Shown piece by piece: positions 1 through 7,048 of a stretch of 18,905 nucleotides of DNA. The notes under the pieces were generated by a model. The model saw only the letters and a list, made by a program, of their open reading frames with translations, ran no database searches and had not been told where the DNA came from. The stretch is from Candidatus Altarchaeota archaeon (lineage in GTDB: Archaea > Altiarchaeota > Altiarchaeia > IMC4 > QMZM01). Position 1 is the first letter of the stretch. The number at the start of each line of letters is the position of its first letter. A program made the translations under genes and the position numbers. The stretch is taken from the NCBI GenBank assembly GCA_018897475.1, contig JAHIKS010000035.1, positions 1 through 18,905 on the forward strand. Direction: 5' to 3'.

Positions 1-79
1 AAACTGCCCTGTCTGCGGAGAAAATCCAACCATCAAGGAATTAATCGATTACGAGGAATTCTGTCAGGTTAGTTTTTAG
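1..79 (+). CDS. C-terminal end of an E1-like (MoeB/ThiF/HesA) adenylyltransferase, partial
   Basis: Only the last 25 codons are in the window, read from base 2 to the TAG at 77-79. The peptide starts NCPVCGENPTIKELIDYEEF. A CPxCG motif followed by an ILIDYE/LIDYE-FC segment is typical of the extreme C-terminus of MoeB/ThiF/HesA-family E1-like enzymes, where the CxxC is half of a structural zinc site. These enzymes adenylate the C-terminal glycine of small ubiquitin-fold sulfur carriers such as ThiS, MoaD or SAMPs. One base separates the stop from the next ATG, so the gene belongs to the same operon as the sulfurtransferase downstream. The substrate carrier cannot be told from this fragment, and the family call rests on a short motif. 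Confidence 0.6.
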   Translation, partial: NCPVCGENPTIKELIDYEEFCQVSF

Positions 80-80
80 A

Positions 81-707
81 ATGAAACTCATTTCACTTTT
101 ATCGGCAGGGATAGACTCCCCAGTAGCGACCTATCTTATGCTAAAGAAGGATATAGAAGTAGTGGCATTACATTTCTGGGGTGAGCCCTATACTGACAAG
201 AATGCACTGGAAAGGGTAAGGTCAGTAGTTGATCAGCTGGAGGATGTCACACGCAGGAACCTAAAGACAGCATTCATACCTATTGGTGAAGAACGATTTA
301 AAATTGCCAGGGAATGCAACAGAAGATTGCAGTGTGTCCTCTGCAAGAGATTGATGTACCTGGTGGCAGAAAAACTGGCTGAAAAGGAAAAGGCCGATGC
401 GCTCCTGACCGGGGAAGCCATTGCACAGGTGGCCAGTCAAACACTCCCCAACCTGGAGATTATAGACCGGGCCGTTGGGATACCTGTCCTAAGGCCCCTG
501 ATAGGATTCGACAAGGAGGAGATTATAAAAATAGCCAGAGAGATAGGGACATATGAGATTTCAACACAGAAAGGAATATGCTGTGGCCTGGTCCCAAGGA
601 AACCCACCACCCAGGCAAGATTGGATGAGATTATCGAATGTGAAGATAAAATAGATTTTGATAAAATAATAACTGAGGCAATCCAGGAGTTAGAATGGTT
701 AACATAA
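81..707 (+). CDS. ThiI-type PP-loop sulfurtransferase, catalytic domain only
   Basis: This 208-residue protein matches the adenylating PP-loop domain of ThiI (tRNA 4-thiouridine synthase). The PP-loop is SAGIDSPVA at residues 8-16, where SGGIDSPVA is usual. A ThiI-like stretch LTGEAIAQVASQT lies near residues 109-121. Cysteines 85 and 88 form CxxC (QCVLCKR), and C167/C168 (ICCGLVPRKPT) align with the catalytic-cysteine region of E. coli ThiI. CxxC plus a distal Cys is the pattern of Fe-S-dependent archaeal thiolases. The ThiI N-terminal ferredoxin-like and THUMP tRNA-binding domains and the rhodanese domain are all missing. It may therefore need a partner to bind tRNA, or act on another substrate such as a thiazole precursor or a carrier protein. 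Flanking E1-like and TusA-like genes fit a sulfur relay. The ATG at 81 lies one base after the previous stop. Confidence 0.8.
   Translation: MKLISLLSAGIDSPVATYLMLKKDIEVVALHFWGEPYTDKNALERVRSVVDQLEDVTRRNLKTAFIPIGEERFKIARECNRRLQCVLCKRLMYLVAEKLAEKEKADALLTGEAIAQVASQTLPNLEIIDRAVGIPVLRPLIGFDKEEIIKIAREIGTYEISTQKGICCGLVPRKPTTQARLDEIIECEDKIDFDKIITEAIQELEWLT
685..689 (+). promoter_or_regulatory. Ribosome binding site for the first tusA-like gene
   Basis: AGGAG lies five bases before the ATG at 695, inside the end of the ThiI-like gene. It supports that start and hence the 13-base overlap. Confidence 0.55.
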
Positions 708-928
708 ACAAAAAGATAGACATCCGGGGCGAGGTATGCCCATACACCTTTGTAAAGTCAAAGCTGGCTATAGAGGATATAAATCCCGGCGAGGTATTGG
801 AGATTACATTGAATCATCTCCCTGCGGTGGAGAATGTTCCCCGGAGCATGGAGAACGAGGGTAACAAAGTTATCGAGGTAAAGAAGATTAATGACAAAGA
901 CTGGAGAATCGTGATAGAGAAAGGGTAA
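695..928 (+). CDS. TusA-like sulfur carrier protein (first copy)
   Basis: A 77-residue TusA/SirA-family protein (COG0425 type). The family hallmark, DIRGEVCP, places the sulfur-carrying cysteine at residue 15. The motif continues CPYT rather than the CPxP of E. coli TusA. Family members hold sulfur as a persulfide on this cysteine and hand it to another protein in the cytoplasm. The next gene is thioredoxin, one base away, and SepCysS is three genes on. A plausible role is carrying sulfur to or from the ThiI-like enzyme or SepCysS, but the recipient is inference. A second copy (5975-6199) precedes the sulfite reductase. The start overlaps the preceding gene by 13 bases. Confidence 0.85.
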   Translation: MVNINKKIDIRGEVCPYTFVKSKLAIEDINPGEVLEITLNHLPAVENVPRSMENEGNKVIEVKKINDKDWRIVIEKG

Positions 929-929
929 A

Positions 930-1241
930 ATGAAGAACATAACCGACCTGACCTTTCAGGAAGTTATCCTGGGCAATGCTCTTGTCCTGGTTGACTTCTG
1001 GGCGGACTGGTGCAATCCATGCAAATTCCTGGAACCGGAACTGGAGGATATATCCCAAGAATACGAAGGCAAAATCCTCTTCGCCAAGATGGATGTGGAT
1101 GAGCATACAAAAGTCGCTTCGGAGTTTGGCGTTATGACCATCCCTACTTTGATACTGTTCAAGGACGGCAAGGAGGTTGAAAGGATTAGGGGGGTAGTAC
1201 CCCCGAAGCAGATAAAAGAGGCACTTGACAAGAACATATAA
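930..1241 (+). CDS. trxA: Thioredoxin
   Basis: A 103-residue single-domain thioredoxin without signal peptide, so cytoplasmic. The active site is WCNPC at residues 27-31; canonical thioredoxins have WCGPC, so the Gly-to-Asn change may shift redox potential or partner choice. The cis-proline loop TIPT and the FKDGKEVERIRG segment are standard. Likely roles in this operon are reductant for APS reductase, which needs thioredoxin or glutaredoxin to release sulfite, and reduction of persulfides or disulfides on TusA or SepCysS. Which partner dominates is inference. The ATG follows the TusA stop by one base. Confidence 0.92.
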   Translation: MKNITDLTFQEVILGNALVLVDFWADWCNPCKFLEPELEDISQEYEGKILFAKMDVDEHTKVASEFGVMTIPTLILFKDGKEVERIRGVVPPKQIKEALDKNI

Positions 1242-1242
1242 A

Positions 1243-2157
1243 ATGGTCGACATAGACAACACGATACGGTCCTATCTTGGGAGCAAGTACAGGCTGGTTG
1301 GAATCAAAATCCTGAACGAGATTCCGAAGGATTTCAATAGGCCTAAGAAGCCCCTGCGCCACTGCCAGATGGTCAGGGAGGCTGCTCTTGGAAAGACCTT
1401 CACTTATGATGCAAAGGATTTGTCATGCCCCAATGCCGAATTAGCCCTGGGCTTTGTAGAGCCAAAGTACGTGGATGTAGAGCCGAGGATCAAGCCATCA
1501 AATACGAAGGCGGTTAGAGTCGGCCCTGTCGAAGGGGCTGATGTAGTCCTTGCGATAGTAACTCCCAAGCAGTTGATGGACCTGGCAGTAATAAGTGGTG
1601 GAATATCTGCTCAGTTCAAAGGAGAGATCGCAGTCTGTGGAGAAGCAACAGCAAAGGTCTTCATGGAAGGGAAACCAAATATCACAGTGCTCTGCAACGG
1701 AGCAAGAATCCTTGGAGAGTATAAAGATAGCGAGTTGATAGTATCATTGCCCTATGACGACGCAAAGAAGATAGCCGAGAAGATTGTCACTCTTGAAAAG
1801 AAGGGAGGCGCTCTCTGTGGCTGTCTTACGTCAGATATCCCAAAACAGATAATCCTGAGTCTTAAGGACAATGGCTTCGAAAAGGGAACGGACTACTTCT
1901 TCGGAAGGATTGATGACTGGGATGTCCGAATATATCTGGATAAAGATCAGGGAGGAAGATATGACAGAATTACGATTCATGTGCCTGTGAAGGGAGAGGT
2001 GAAAGCCCAGAAACCATTTACAGTGAGAAAGAGAGGTAATTGGTCAGATGTCACTGGAACCTTTGAGCCCGAGGAGATTGGAATCAATCTAAATTCAGGC
2101 GAGAATCTGAAAGAGACTATACGGGCTTTGATAGAGAAGAATGTTAAAATGGAATAG
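1243..2157 (+). CDS. DUF169 family protein with an additional C-terminal domain
   Basis: This 304-residue protein has an N-terminal DUF169 (COG2043-like) domain over about residues 10-185, recognised from RHCQMVREA, LSCPNAELALG and VLCNGARILGEY. Four cysteines sit in these family motifs (C41, C62, C132, C151), which would suit a metal or Fe-S site; that is inference. A further LCGCLTSD segment (C192, C194) leads into about 110 residues I do not recognise, containing GTDYFFGRIDDWDVRIYLDK. The function of DUF169 is not established. Lying one base after thioredoxin and one base before SepCysS, it is a candidate partner in sulfur or electron delivery. I place the start at the ATG one base after the trx stop; the in-frame TTG at 1225 lies inside trx and would add only six residues. 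Confidence 0.75.
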   Translation: MVDIDNTIRSYLGSKYRLVGIKILNEIPKDFNRPKKPLRHCQMVREAALGKTFTYDAKDLSCPNAELALGFVEPKYVDVEPRIKPSNTKAVRVGPVEGADVVLAIVTPKQLMDLAVISGGISAQFKGEIAVCGEATAKVFMEGKPNITVLCNGARILGEYKDSELIVSLPYDDAKKIAEKIVTLEKKGGALCGCLTSDIPKQIILSLKDNGFEKGTDYFFGRIDDWDVRIYLDKDQGGRYDRITIHVPVKGEVKAQKPFTVRKRGNWSDVTGTFEPEEIGINLNSGENLKETIRALIEKNVKME

Positions 2158-2158
2158 G

Positions 2159-3331
2159 ATGGAATTTACAAACAAATATAAGGGCTATACGATAGTAAAC
2201 CCGCTGATGACTGGTGGAATTTTGCCAGAAGATATACAGAAGAATCTATGCAATGAAGAGTGGCTGAGAGTTGGTTACTCTCTATGTTTCAACTGCCTTG
2301 AGGGAAGGTCAAGTCTTGTTACGAAACCGTCTGTCAAGGACCACCTCCAAAAAATCGCGGAATTCTTTGGCGGGGATGTGGCTGAGCATACCTTCGGTTG
2401 CAGGGCTGCCCAGTTTGCAGTGATGCACACTGTCAGGGAATTGGCAAAGGAGGGTTCTTACTCAGATACCATAATCGCGGATCCCAATAGCCACTATACG
2501 ACAAATATTGCAGCAGAGATGAATGGTCTAAAGGTCACTGAGCCACCGCATTCGGGCTATCCCGAGTATAACTACACTGCTGAATCGTTTGCGGATAAGA
2601 TTGACGAGGTGAAGAAAGACACAGGCAAATTGCCGGCCTTGGTTGTCGTCACTCACGTTGACCCATATTATGGCAACCTGGCCCCAGTAAAGGAGATTGG
2701 TAAAATCTGTGAAGAGAAGGAAGTTCCATATATGGTAAATGCCGCCTATACTGGGGGAATTTTGCCGATAAACATCAAGGAATTGAAGGTCGACTTTCTG
2801 ACTTTATCAGCCCATAAATCAATGGCCTCTCTTGGTCCGTTAGGCTACCTGGTAACAACCTTTGAGCACTCTAAGAAGGTTTTTCAGACATCAAAGCAAA
2901 GACCGGACTGGAGCGGCAGGGCGTTCGGAAAAAAGATTCCGAATATCTTTGGTTGCAGCGTTGGAGGCATTCCATTGATAAGCTCGATGCTCTCATTTTC
3001 ACATGTAAAAAAGAGGGTTCAAAGCTGGGAGACGGAGCTTGAAAAAACAAGAAGGTTTGCAGATGATATGGAGGACCTTGGAGGGATTATGCTCCTTGGG
3101 CAGAACCCGCACAACCATCATCTATTGCACTTTGAAACTCCAGGACTCTGGGAAATCTCCCAGAAACATAAGAGGAAGGGGTTCTTCTTATCTGAGGAGC
3201 TTGAAAAGAGAAAGATTAACGGGGTGCATAAGGGCTTGACCAAGCATATAAAAATATCAGTCTATGGCTTAGACAAGGAAGAAATCAAGAGGATTGGGGA
3301 CGCATTCCGTGAGATTGCAGATAAAAAATGA
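2159..3331 (+). CDS. pscS: O-phospho-L-seryl-tRNA:Cys-tRNA synthase (SepCysS)
   Basis: A 390-residue PLP enzyme that converts phosphoserine on tRNA(Cys) to cysteine, the second step of tRNA-dependent cysteine synthesis. The PLP lysine is K220 in LSAHKS, preceded by VNAAYTGG, which carries the PLP-contacting residues. The three cysteines known to be essential in this family are present: C43 and C46 in SLCFNCLEG, and C266 in IFGCSVGG. They hold the catalytic persulfide and Fe-S cluster. Length is normal. I chose the ATG one base after the DUF169 stop because the upstream in-frame ATG at 2141 lies inside that gene. The partner SepRS is not in the window. Placement beside sulfur carriers and sulfate reduction suggests these genes supply its sulfur. 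Confidence 0.93.
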   Translation: MEFTNKYKGYTIVNPLMTGGILPEDIQKNLCNEEWLRVGYSLCFNCLEGRSSLVTKPSVKDHLQKIAEFFGGDVAEHTFGCRAAQFAVMHTVRELAKEGSYSDTIIADPNSHYTTNIAAEMNGLKVTEPPHSGYPEYNYTAESFADKIDEVKKDTGKLPALVVVTHVDPYYGNLAPVKEIGKICEEKEVPYMVNAAYTGGILPINIKELKVDFLTLSAHKSMASLGPLGYLVTTFEHSKKVFQTSKQRPDWSGRAFGKKIPNIFGCSVGGIPLISSMLSFSHVKKRVQSWETELEKTRRFADDMEDLGGIMLLGQNPHNHHLLHFETPGLWEISQKHKRKGFFLSEELEKRKINGVHKGLTKHIKISVYGLDKEEIKRIGDAFREIADKK

Positions 3332-4092
3332 TATTTGAGTTAGGAATTACTACTGGGTTAACTGTTATGCTACTGGCACTTTTAGCTGAATACGTAGATT
3401 CAAGCATAGGTATGGGTTATGGAACAACCCTAACACCTATATTGCTCCTATATGGTTTTGAACCATTACAAATCATTCCAGCAGTTTTATTATCACAGCT
3501 TGTTGCGGGAATCTTTGCTGGATTCTTACATCATAAATTTGGAAACGTGGATTTTAGAAGTGGAAAACACCTAAAGATAGCAATTATTCTTGCATTATGT
3601 GGCATAATTGGAACAATAGCATCAGTACTCATTGCAATAAACATATCTGCATTATATCTAAAGTTGTACATTGGTTTTCTGGTGATTACTGTGGGAATTG
3701 TAATACTAATAACCATTAATAAGAAATATGCATTCTCTTGGGAAAAAATAGCAGGTTTTGGTCTATTTGCCGCATTTAACAAAGGACTAAGTGGCGGCGG
3801 CTATGGACCTGTCGTAGTGATGGGACAGTTATTGTCAGGCTCTAATGAAAAAAACGCAATAGCTATCACAGCTCTGGCAGAGGGCCTGACATGTATCGTG
3901 GCCGTTATAGCCTATTCAGTTACTGGAAGAGCAATATGGGTATTGGCACCTTACTTGTTAATCGGGTCAATACTCTCAGTACCATTATCGACGTTTACAG
4001 TAAAAATTATAAAAGGGAAACAATTGAGGATGATTATAGGAATTGCTACAATTATCCTGGGAATTTTTACAATCATAACTGTTCTACATTAA
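3328..4092 (+). CDS. TauE/SafE-family membrane transporter (probable sulfur-oxyanion permease)
   Basis: A 254-residue hydrophobic protein with about seven or eight predicted transmembrane segments. Typical TauE/SafE (DUF81) features are an N-terminal YVDSSIGMGYGTTLTP segment and a mid-protein repeat of it, FNKGLSGGGYGPVVVMGQ. Family members move sulfite, sulfonates or sulfate, often as exporters. Lying directly before cysH and sat, it could bring in sulfate or export excess sulfite; direction and substrate are inference. It overlaps SepCysS by four bases (ATGA). The gene is visibly AT-rich: I count 19 G/C in the 60 bases 3601-3660, against 37 in 12181-12240 of hemL. Codons such as ATA, TTA and GCA dominate, which could reflect membrane composition or more recent acquisition. 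Confidence 0.82.
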   Translation: MIFELGITTGLTVMLLALLAEYVDSSIGMGYGTTLTPILLLYGFEPLQIIPAVLLSQLVAGIFAGFLHHKFGNVDFRSGKHLKIAIILALCGIIGTIASVLIAINISALYLKLYIGFLVITVGIVILITINKKYAFSWEKIAGFGLFAAFNKGLSGGGYGPVVVMGQLLSGSNEKNAIAITALAEGLTCIVAVIAYSVTGRAIWVLAPYLLIGSILSVPLSTFTVKIIKGKQLRMIIGIATIILGIFTIITVLH

Positions 4093-4113
4093 TAAAAATA
4101 ACACATACAAAAA

Positions 4114-4812
4114 ATGACAAACGAAGATATTGAAAAAATAGCAGACGATCTTGAAGTAAAGTCTGCCCAGGAAGTATTGGAATGGGCTATCGGTGAATAT
4201 CCAAAGATTGCATTAGCATCGAGCTTCGGAGCAGAAGACGTTGTCTTGGTCGACATACTTGTTAAGATAAAGCCAGATGCGACAATATTTACCTTAGATA
4301 CCGGACGCCTTAATGAGGAAACATATGATGTCATGGAACGGGTAAGGAAGAAATATAATATAAATATCAAGTCCTATTCCCCGGATACTGAGGAGGTAGA
4401 AAAGCTTGAAAGGGAAGATGGATTTTATTCATTTCGAGATAGTATTGATGCAAGAAGGCAGTGCTGCAACATAAGGAAGGTACAACTGCTGAAAAGAGCA
4501 ATGAGCGGACTGGATGCCTGGATAACCGGCCTTAGAAGGGAGCAGGCAGTCACACGGACTGAGCTTAAGAAGATTGAGTATGATGAGGGCAATAATATAG
4601 TAAAGCTCAATCCAATTGCGGACTGGACGCAAGAGGAGGTCTGGAACTATATAAAAGAAAATGATGTTCCTTATAACGCATTGCATGACAAGGGCTTTCT
4701 CAGCATCGGTTGTTCTCCATGCACCAGAGCAATCAAGGAAGGGGAAGACGTAAGAGCCGGAAGATGGTGGTGGGAAAACCCAGAGCAAAAGGAGTGCGGA
4801 CTGCATCATTAG
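4114..4812 (+). CDS. cysH: APS reductase ([4Fe-4S] CysH type)
   Basis: A 232-residue PAPS/APS reductase-family enzyme that reduces adenylyl sulfate to sulfite and AMP. Seen in order: the PP-loop-like ASSFGAED (36-42), LDTGRL (61-66), CC at 117-118, CxxC at 200 and 203 (GCSPC), and the C-terminal catalytic cysteine C228 in ECGLHH. The CC plus CxxC set ligates the [4Fe-4S] cluster of APS-type enzymes, so APS rather than PAPS is the expected substrate. This agrees with the absence of an APS kinase gene here. Electrons would come from thioredoxin, encoded upstream. A 21-base AT-rich gap, the largest inside region A, precedes the gene. No clear ribosome binding site is visible, so an internal promoter is possible. 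Confidence 0.93.
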   Translation: MTNEDIEKIADDLEVKSAQEVLEWAIGEYPKIALASSFGAEDVVLVDILVKIKPDATIFTLDTGRLNEETYDVMERVRKKYNINIKSYSPDTEEVEKLEREDGFYSFRDSIDARRQCCNIRKVQLLKRAMSGLDAWITGLRREQAVTRTELKKIEYDEGNNIVKLNPIADWTQEEVWNYIKENDVPYNALHDKGFLSIGCSPCTRAIKEGEDVRAGRWWWENPEQKECGLHH

Positions 4813-4824
4813 GTACGTAAGAAA

Positions 4825-5985
4825 ATGACCATAGCCCCCCACGGTGGAAAACTAGTCAACAGGCTAGTTACAAAGGACCAGGAAGATACTCTGAAAGAGA
4901 AAGCCCAGAAATTAAAAAAGATTGCCCTTAGTGCAAATGAGGTATCTGATCTAGAGATGATTGCTACCGGGGCACTTAGCCCGCTGGAGGGCTTTATGGT
5001 CAAAAAAGACTATGATAATGTTGTGGAGAATATGAGGCTATATAGCGGGCTGCCTTGGAGCATCCCGATTACGTTATCAACAACAAAAGAGATTGCGGAT
5101 GGACTGGAGCAATGGGAAGATGTTGCCTTAACCCATAATGATGAAGTCCTGGCAATTTTGCACCTTGAGGAAAAATATTCCTATGACAAAAAGAAAGAAG
5201 CGAAATTGGTATACAAGACCACAGATACAGAGCATCCGGGCGTTGCAGTATTATATGAACAAAAAGATATCCTGCTAGGTGGAAAAGTTACTGTACTGCA
5301 ACTGCTCAAACACGATGATTTTGCACAATACCAACTTACTCCCGTTGAAACAAGGAAACTATTCGCAGAAAAAGGTTGGGAGAGGGTGGTTGCATTCCAG
5401 ACAAGGAACCCCATACACAGGGCGCATGAGTATATACAAAAATGCGCACTGGAAATGGTAGATGGTTTATTAATTCACCCACTAGTTGGGCAAACAAAGG
5501 AAGGAGACACTCCTGCTGATGTCCGGATGAAATGCTACGAGGAGATAATCGAGCATTATTATCCCAAGGACCGTGTAGTTCTTGCAGTATTTCCTGCCTA
5601 CATGAGATATGCGGGTCCGAGAGAAGCCATATTCCATGCCATTGTCAGAAAGAATTATGGTTGCACCCACTTTATTGTGGGTAGAGACCATGCAGGTGTT
5701 GGTAACTACTACGGCACCTATGAAGCACAGGAAATCTTCAATGAATTCGAGGAGGTTGAGTTGACCATAATACCCTTGATGTTCGAGCACGCATTCTATT
5801 GCAATCAGTGTAAGCATATGGCGACGAAGAAGACATGCGCCCATGATTCAAAGGAGCACGTGTTTCTGTCTGGAACCAAGGTAAGGCAGATGTTAGGTGA
5901 CGGGGATATGCCGCCTGAAGAATTCACGAGACCTGAGATAGCTAAGCTATTGATGGATGAGATGAGGGATAAAAATGTCGGATAA
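4825..5985 (+). CDS. sat: ATP sulfurylase (sulfate adenylyltransferase)
   Basis: A 386-residue Sat-type (not CysDN) sulfurylase that makes APS and pyrophosphate from sulfate and ATP. Catalytic motifs are QTRNPIHRAH at 192-201 and GRDHAG at 286-291. A CxxC-x8-CxH set (C316, C319, C328, H330) matches the zinc site of archaeal and thermophile enzymes. There is no fused APS kinase domain. It follows cysH by 12 bases and supplies its substrate. Sat enzymes also serve dissimilatory sulfate reduction, but pairing with CysH rather than AprAB points to assimilation. Confidence 0.95.
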   Translation: MTIAPHGGKLVNRLVTKDQEDTLKEKAQKLKKIALSANEVSDLEMIATGALSPLEGFMVKKDYDNVVENMRLYSGLPWSIPITLSTTKEIADGLEQWEDVALTHNDEVLAILHLEEKYSYDKKKEAKLVYKTTDTEHPGVAVLYEQKDILLGGKVTVLQLLKHDDFAQYQLTPVETRKLFAEKGWERVVAFQTRNPIHRAHEYIQKCALEMVDGLLIHPLVGQTKEGDTPADVRMKCYEEIIEHYYPKDRVVLAVFPAYMRYAGPREAIFHAIVRKNYGCTHFIVGRDHAGVGNYYGTYEAQEIFNEFEEVELTIIPLMFEHAFYCNQCKHMATKKTCAHDSKEHVFLSGTKVRQMLGDGDMPPEEFTRPEIAKLLMDEMRDKNVG

Positions 5986-6199
5986 AACAAAAAAGCTTGA
6001 CCTCAGGGGTGAAAAGTGCCCGTTTACACTTATTCACACAAGAGAGCCGATAGAGCAGATTAAAGAAGGCGAGATACTCGAGATACTCATAGATTATGTC
6101 CCTGCAATAGAAACAATAGGACAGCTTGCATTCAAGCATAACCTGAAATTCGATTTTGAGAGAATAGACGATTACGTAAAACTGACCCTGAGAAAATGA
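5975..6199 (+). CDS. TusA-like sulfur carrier protein (second copy)
   Basis: A 74-residue TusA-family protein with DLRGEKCPFT, so the persulfide cysteine is C15. As in the first copy, the second proline of CPxP is replaced (CPFT here, CPYT there), suggesting both belong to one archaeal subgroup. It overlaps sat by 11 bases and the sulfite reductase by four (ATGA). It may bind the sulfur product of the reductase, as DsrE/TusA proteins do in Dsr systems, or provide a route from sulfide to SepCysS. Either role is inference. The two copies differ widely outside the motif, so this is not a recent duplication. Confidence 0.85.
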   Translation: MSDKTKKLDLRGEKCPFTLIHTREPIEQIKEGEILEILIDYVPAIETIGQLAFKHNLKFDFERIDDYVKLTLRK

Positions 6200-7047
6200 C
6201 AAAGATTGATTATGACGATCTGAAAAGGGGTGGAATCATCCAACAGCGGGATTCTGATTATGTGATACTGCGTATTCGTAATATCGCAGGCAGGGTTGAT
6301 TCAGATAACCTGGCAAAGATAGGAGAAATAGCAGAAAAATACGGGAAGGGCTATGTCAGGTGCACCACCATGCAGGGAATAGAGATACCCTGGATAAAAT
6401 TCGATGATTTAAGCAAGGTCAGGAAAGAACTTGATGATGCCGGAATTCTGCACGGTGCATGTGGCCCGAGAGTGCGAACGATAATGTCTTGTCCCGGTTC
6501 GTCCCTGTGCAAGTATGGCTTGTTCGATACAACTAAAATTGCAAAGAAATTAGATGATGCCTTCTTCGGCAAGGAAAAAATCAAACATAAAACCAAGATA
6601 AGTGTGACTGCCTGTCCAAATTCTTGTGCCCTACCAAGGGCCCATGATATCGGGCTTATTGCAAGGCTCGATATGGAATTCGATGAGAGTAAATGCACTG
6701 GCTGCGGCCTATGTGCGGAGATATGCAAGCGAAAGGCAATCGAAATAGTGGATAAAAAGGCAACCATAACCTGGGAAAAGTGTAATTACTGTGGCAAATG
6801 CCCTAATACCTGTCCTTTCAAGGCATGGAAGGCAACGAGAAGAGGGTTTGATATCTATGTCGGTGGCAGGATGGGCGGTGAGGCACAACTTGGTCAACTT
6901 GCAATGCATTTTGTTCCCGAGACTGAGGTCATTGATGCGATACAGAAATGCACAGATGTTCTGGTAAATCATGCCAAAGATGGTGAACGGCTAAGCACAT
7001 TCATTAACAGAGTCGGATTCGAGTGGTTCAAGGAACGGATAGAATAG
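6196..7047 (+). CDS. Small siroheme sulfite reductase with inserted 2[4Fe-4S] ferredoxin domain
   Basis: A 283-residue single-chain reductase of the nitrite/sulfite reductase family. The siroheme-[4Fe-4S] ligands are complete: C99-x5-C105 (SCPGSSLC) and C140-x3-C144 (ACPNSC). A ferredoxin domain follows with two CxxCxxCxxxC sets (C167, C170, C173, C177 and C196, C199, C202, C206). This is the layout of the archaeal small Dsr-like proteins (Dsr-LP) and AsrC-type subunits, about half the size of CysI. The likely reaction is six-electron reduction of sulfite to sulfide in the cytoplasm. The electron donor is not identified here. The next seven genes make its siroheme precursor, and the preceding genes make sulfite, so the context strongly supports sulfite over nitrite as substrate. 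Confidence 0.88.
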   Translation: MTKIDYDDLKRGGIIQQRDSDYVILRIRNIAGRVDSDNLAKIGEIAEKYGKGYVRCTTMQGIEIPWIKFDDLSKVRKELDDAGILHGACGPRVRTIMSCPGSSLCKYGLFDTTKIAKKLDDAFFGKEKIKHKTKISVTACPNSCALPRAHDIGLIARLDMEFDESKCTGCGLCAEICKRKAIEIVDKKATITWEKCNYCGKCPNTCPFKAWKATRRGFDIYVGGRMGGEAQLGQLAMHFVPETEVIDAIQKCTDVLVNHAKDGERLSTFINRVGFEWFKERIE

Positions 7048-7048
7048 G

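Noticed and set aside
1225..1242. TTG start extending the DUF169 gene into trx
   Set aside because: It adds six residues inside the previous gene, while the ATG one base after the stop fits the junction pattern of the neighbours.
888..1262. 124-residue open frame on the - strand
   Set aside because: It is a shadow of the thioredoxin gene with no motif; the + strand has the unmistakable WCNPC site.
2141..2158. Upstream ATG for SepCysS
   Set aside because: It lies in the coding end of the DUF169 gene and adds MLKWNR with no family match; the ATG at 2159 follows the stop by one base.
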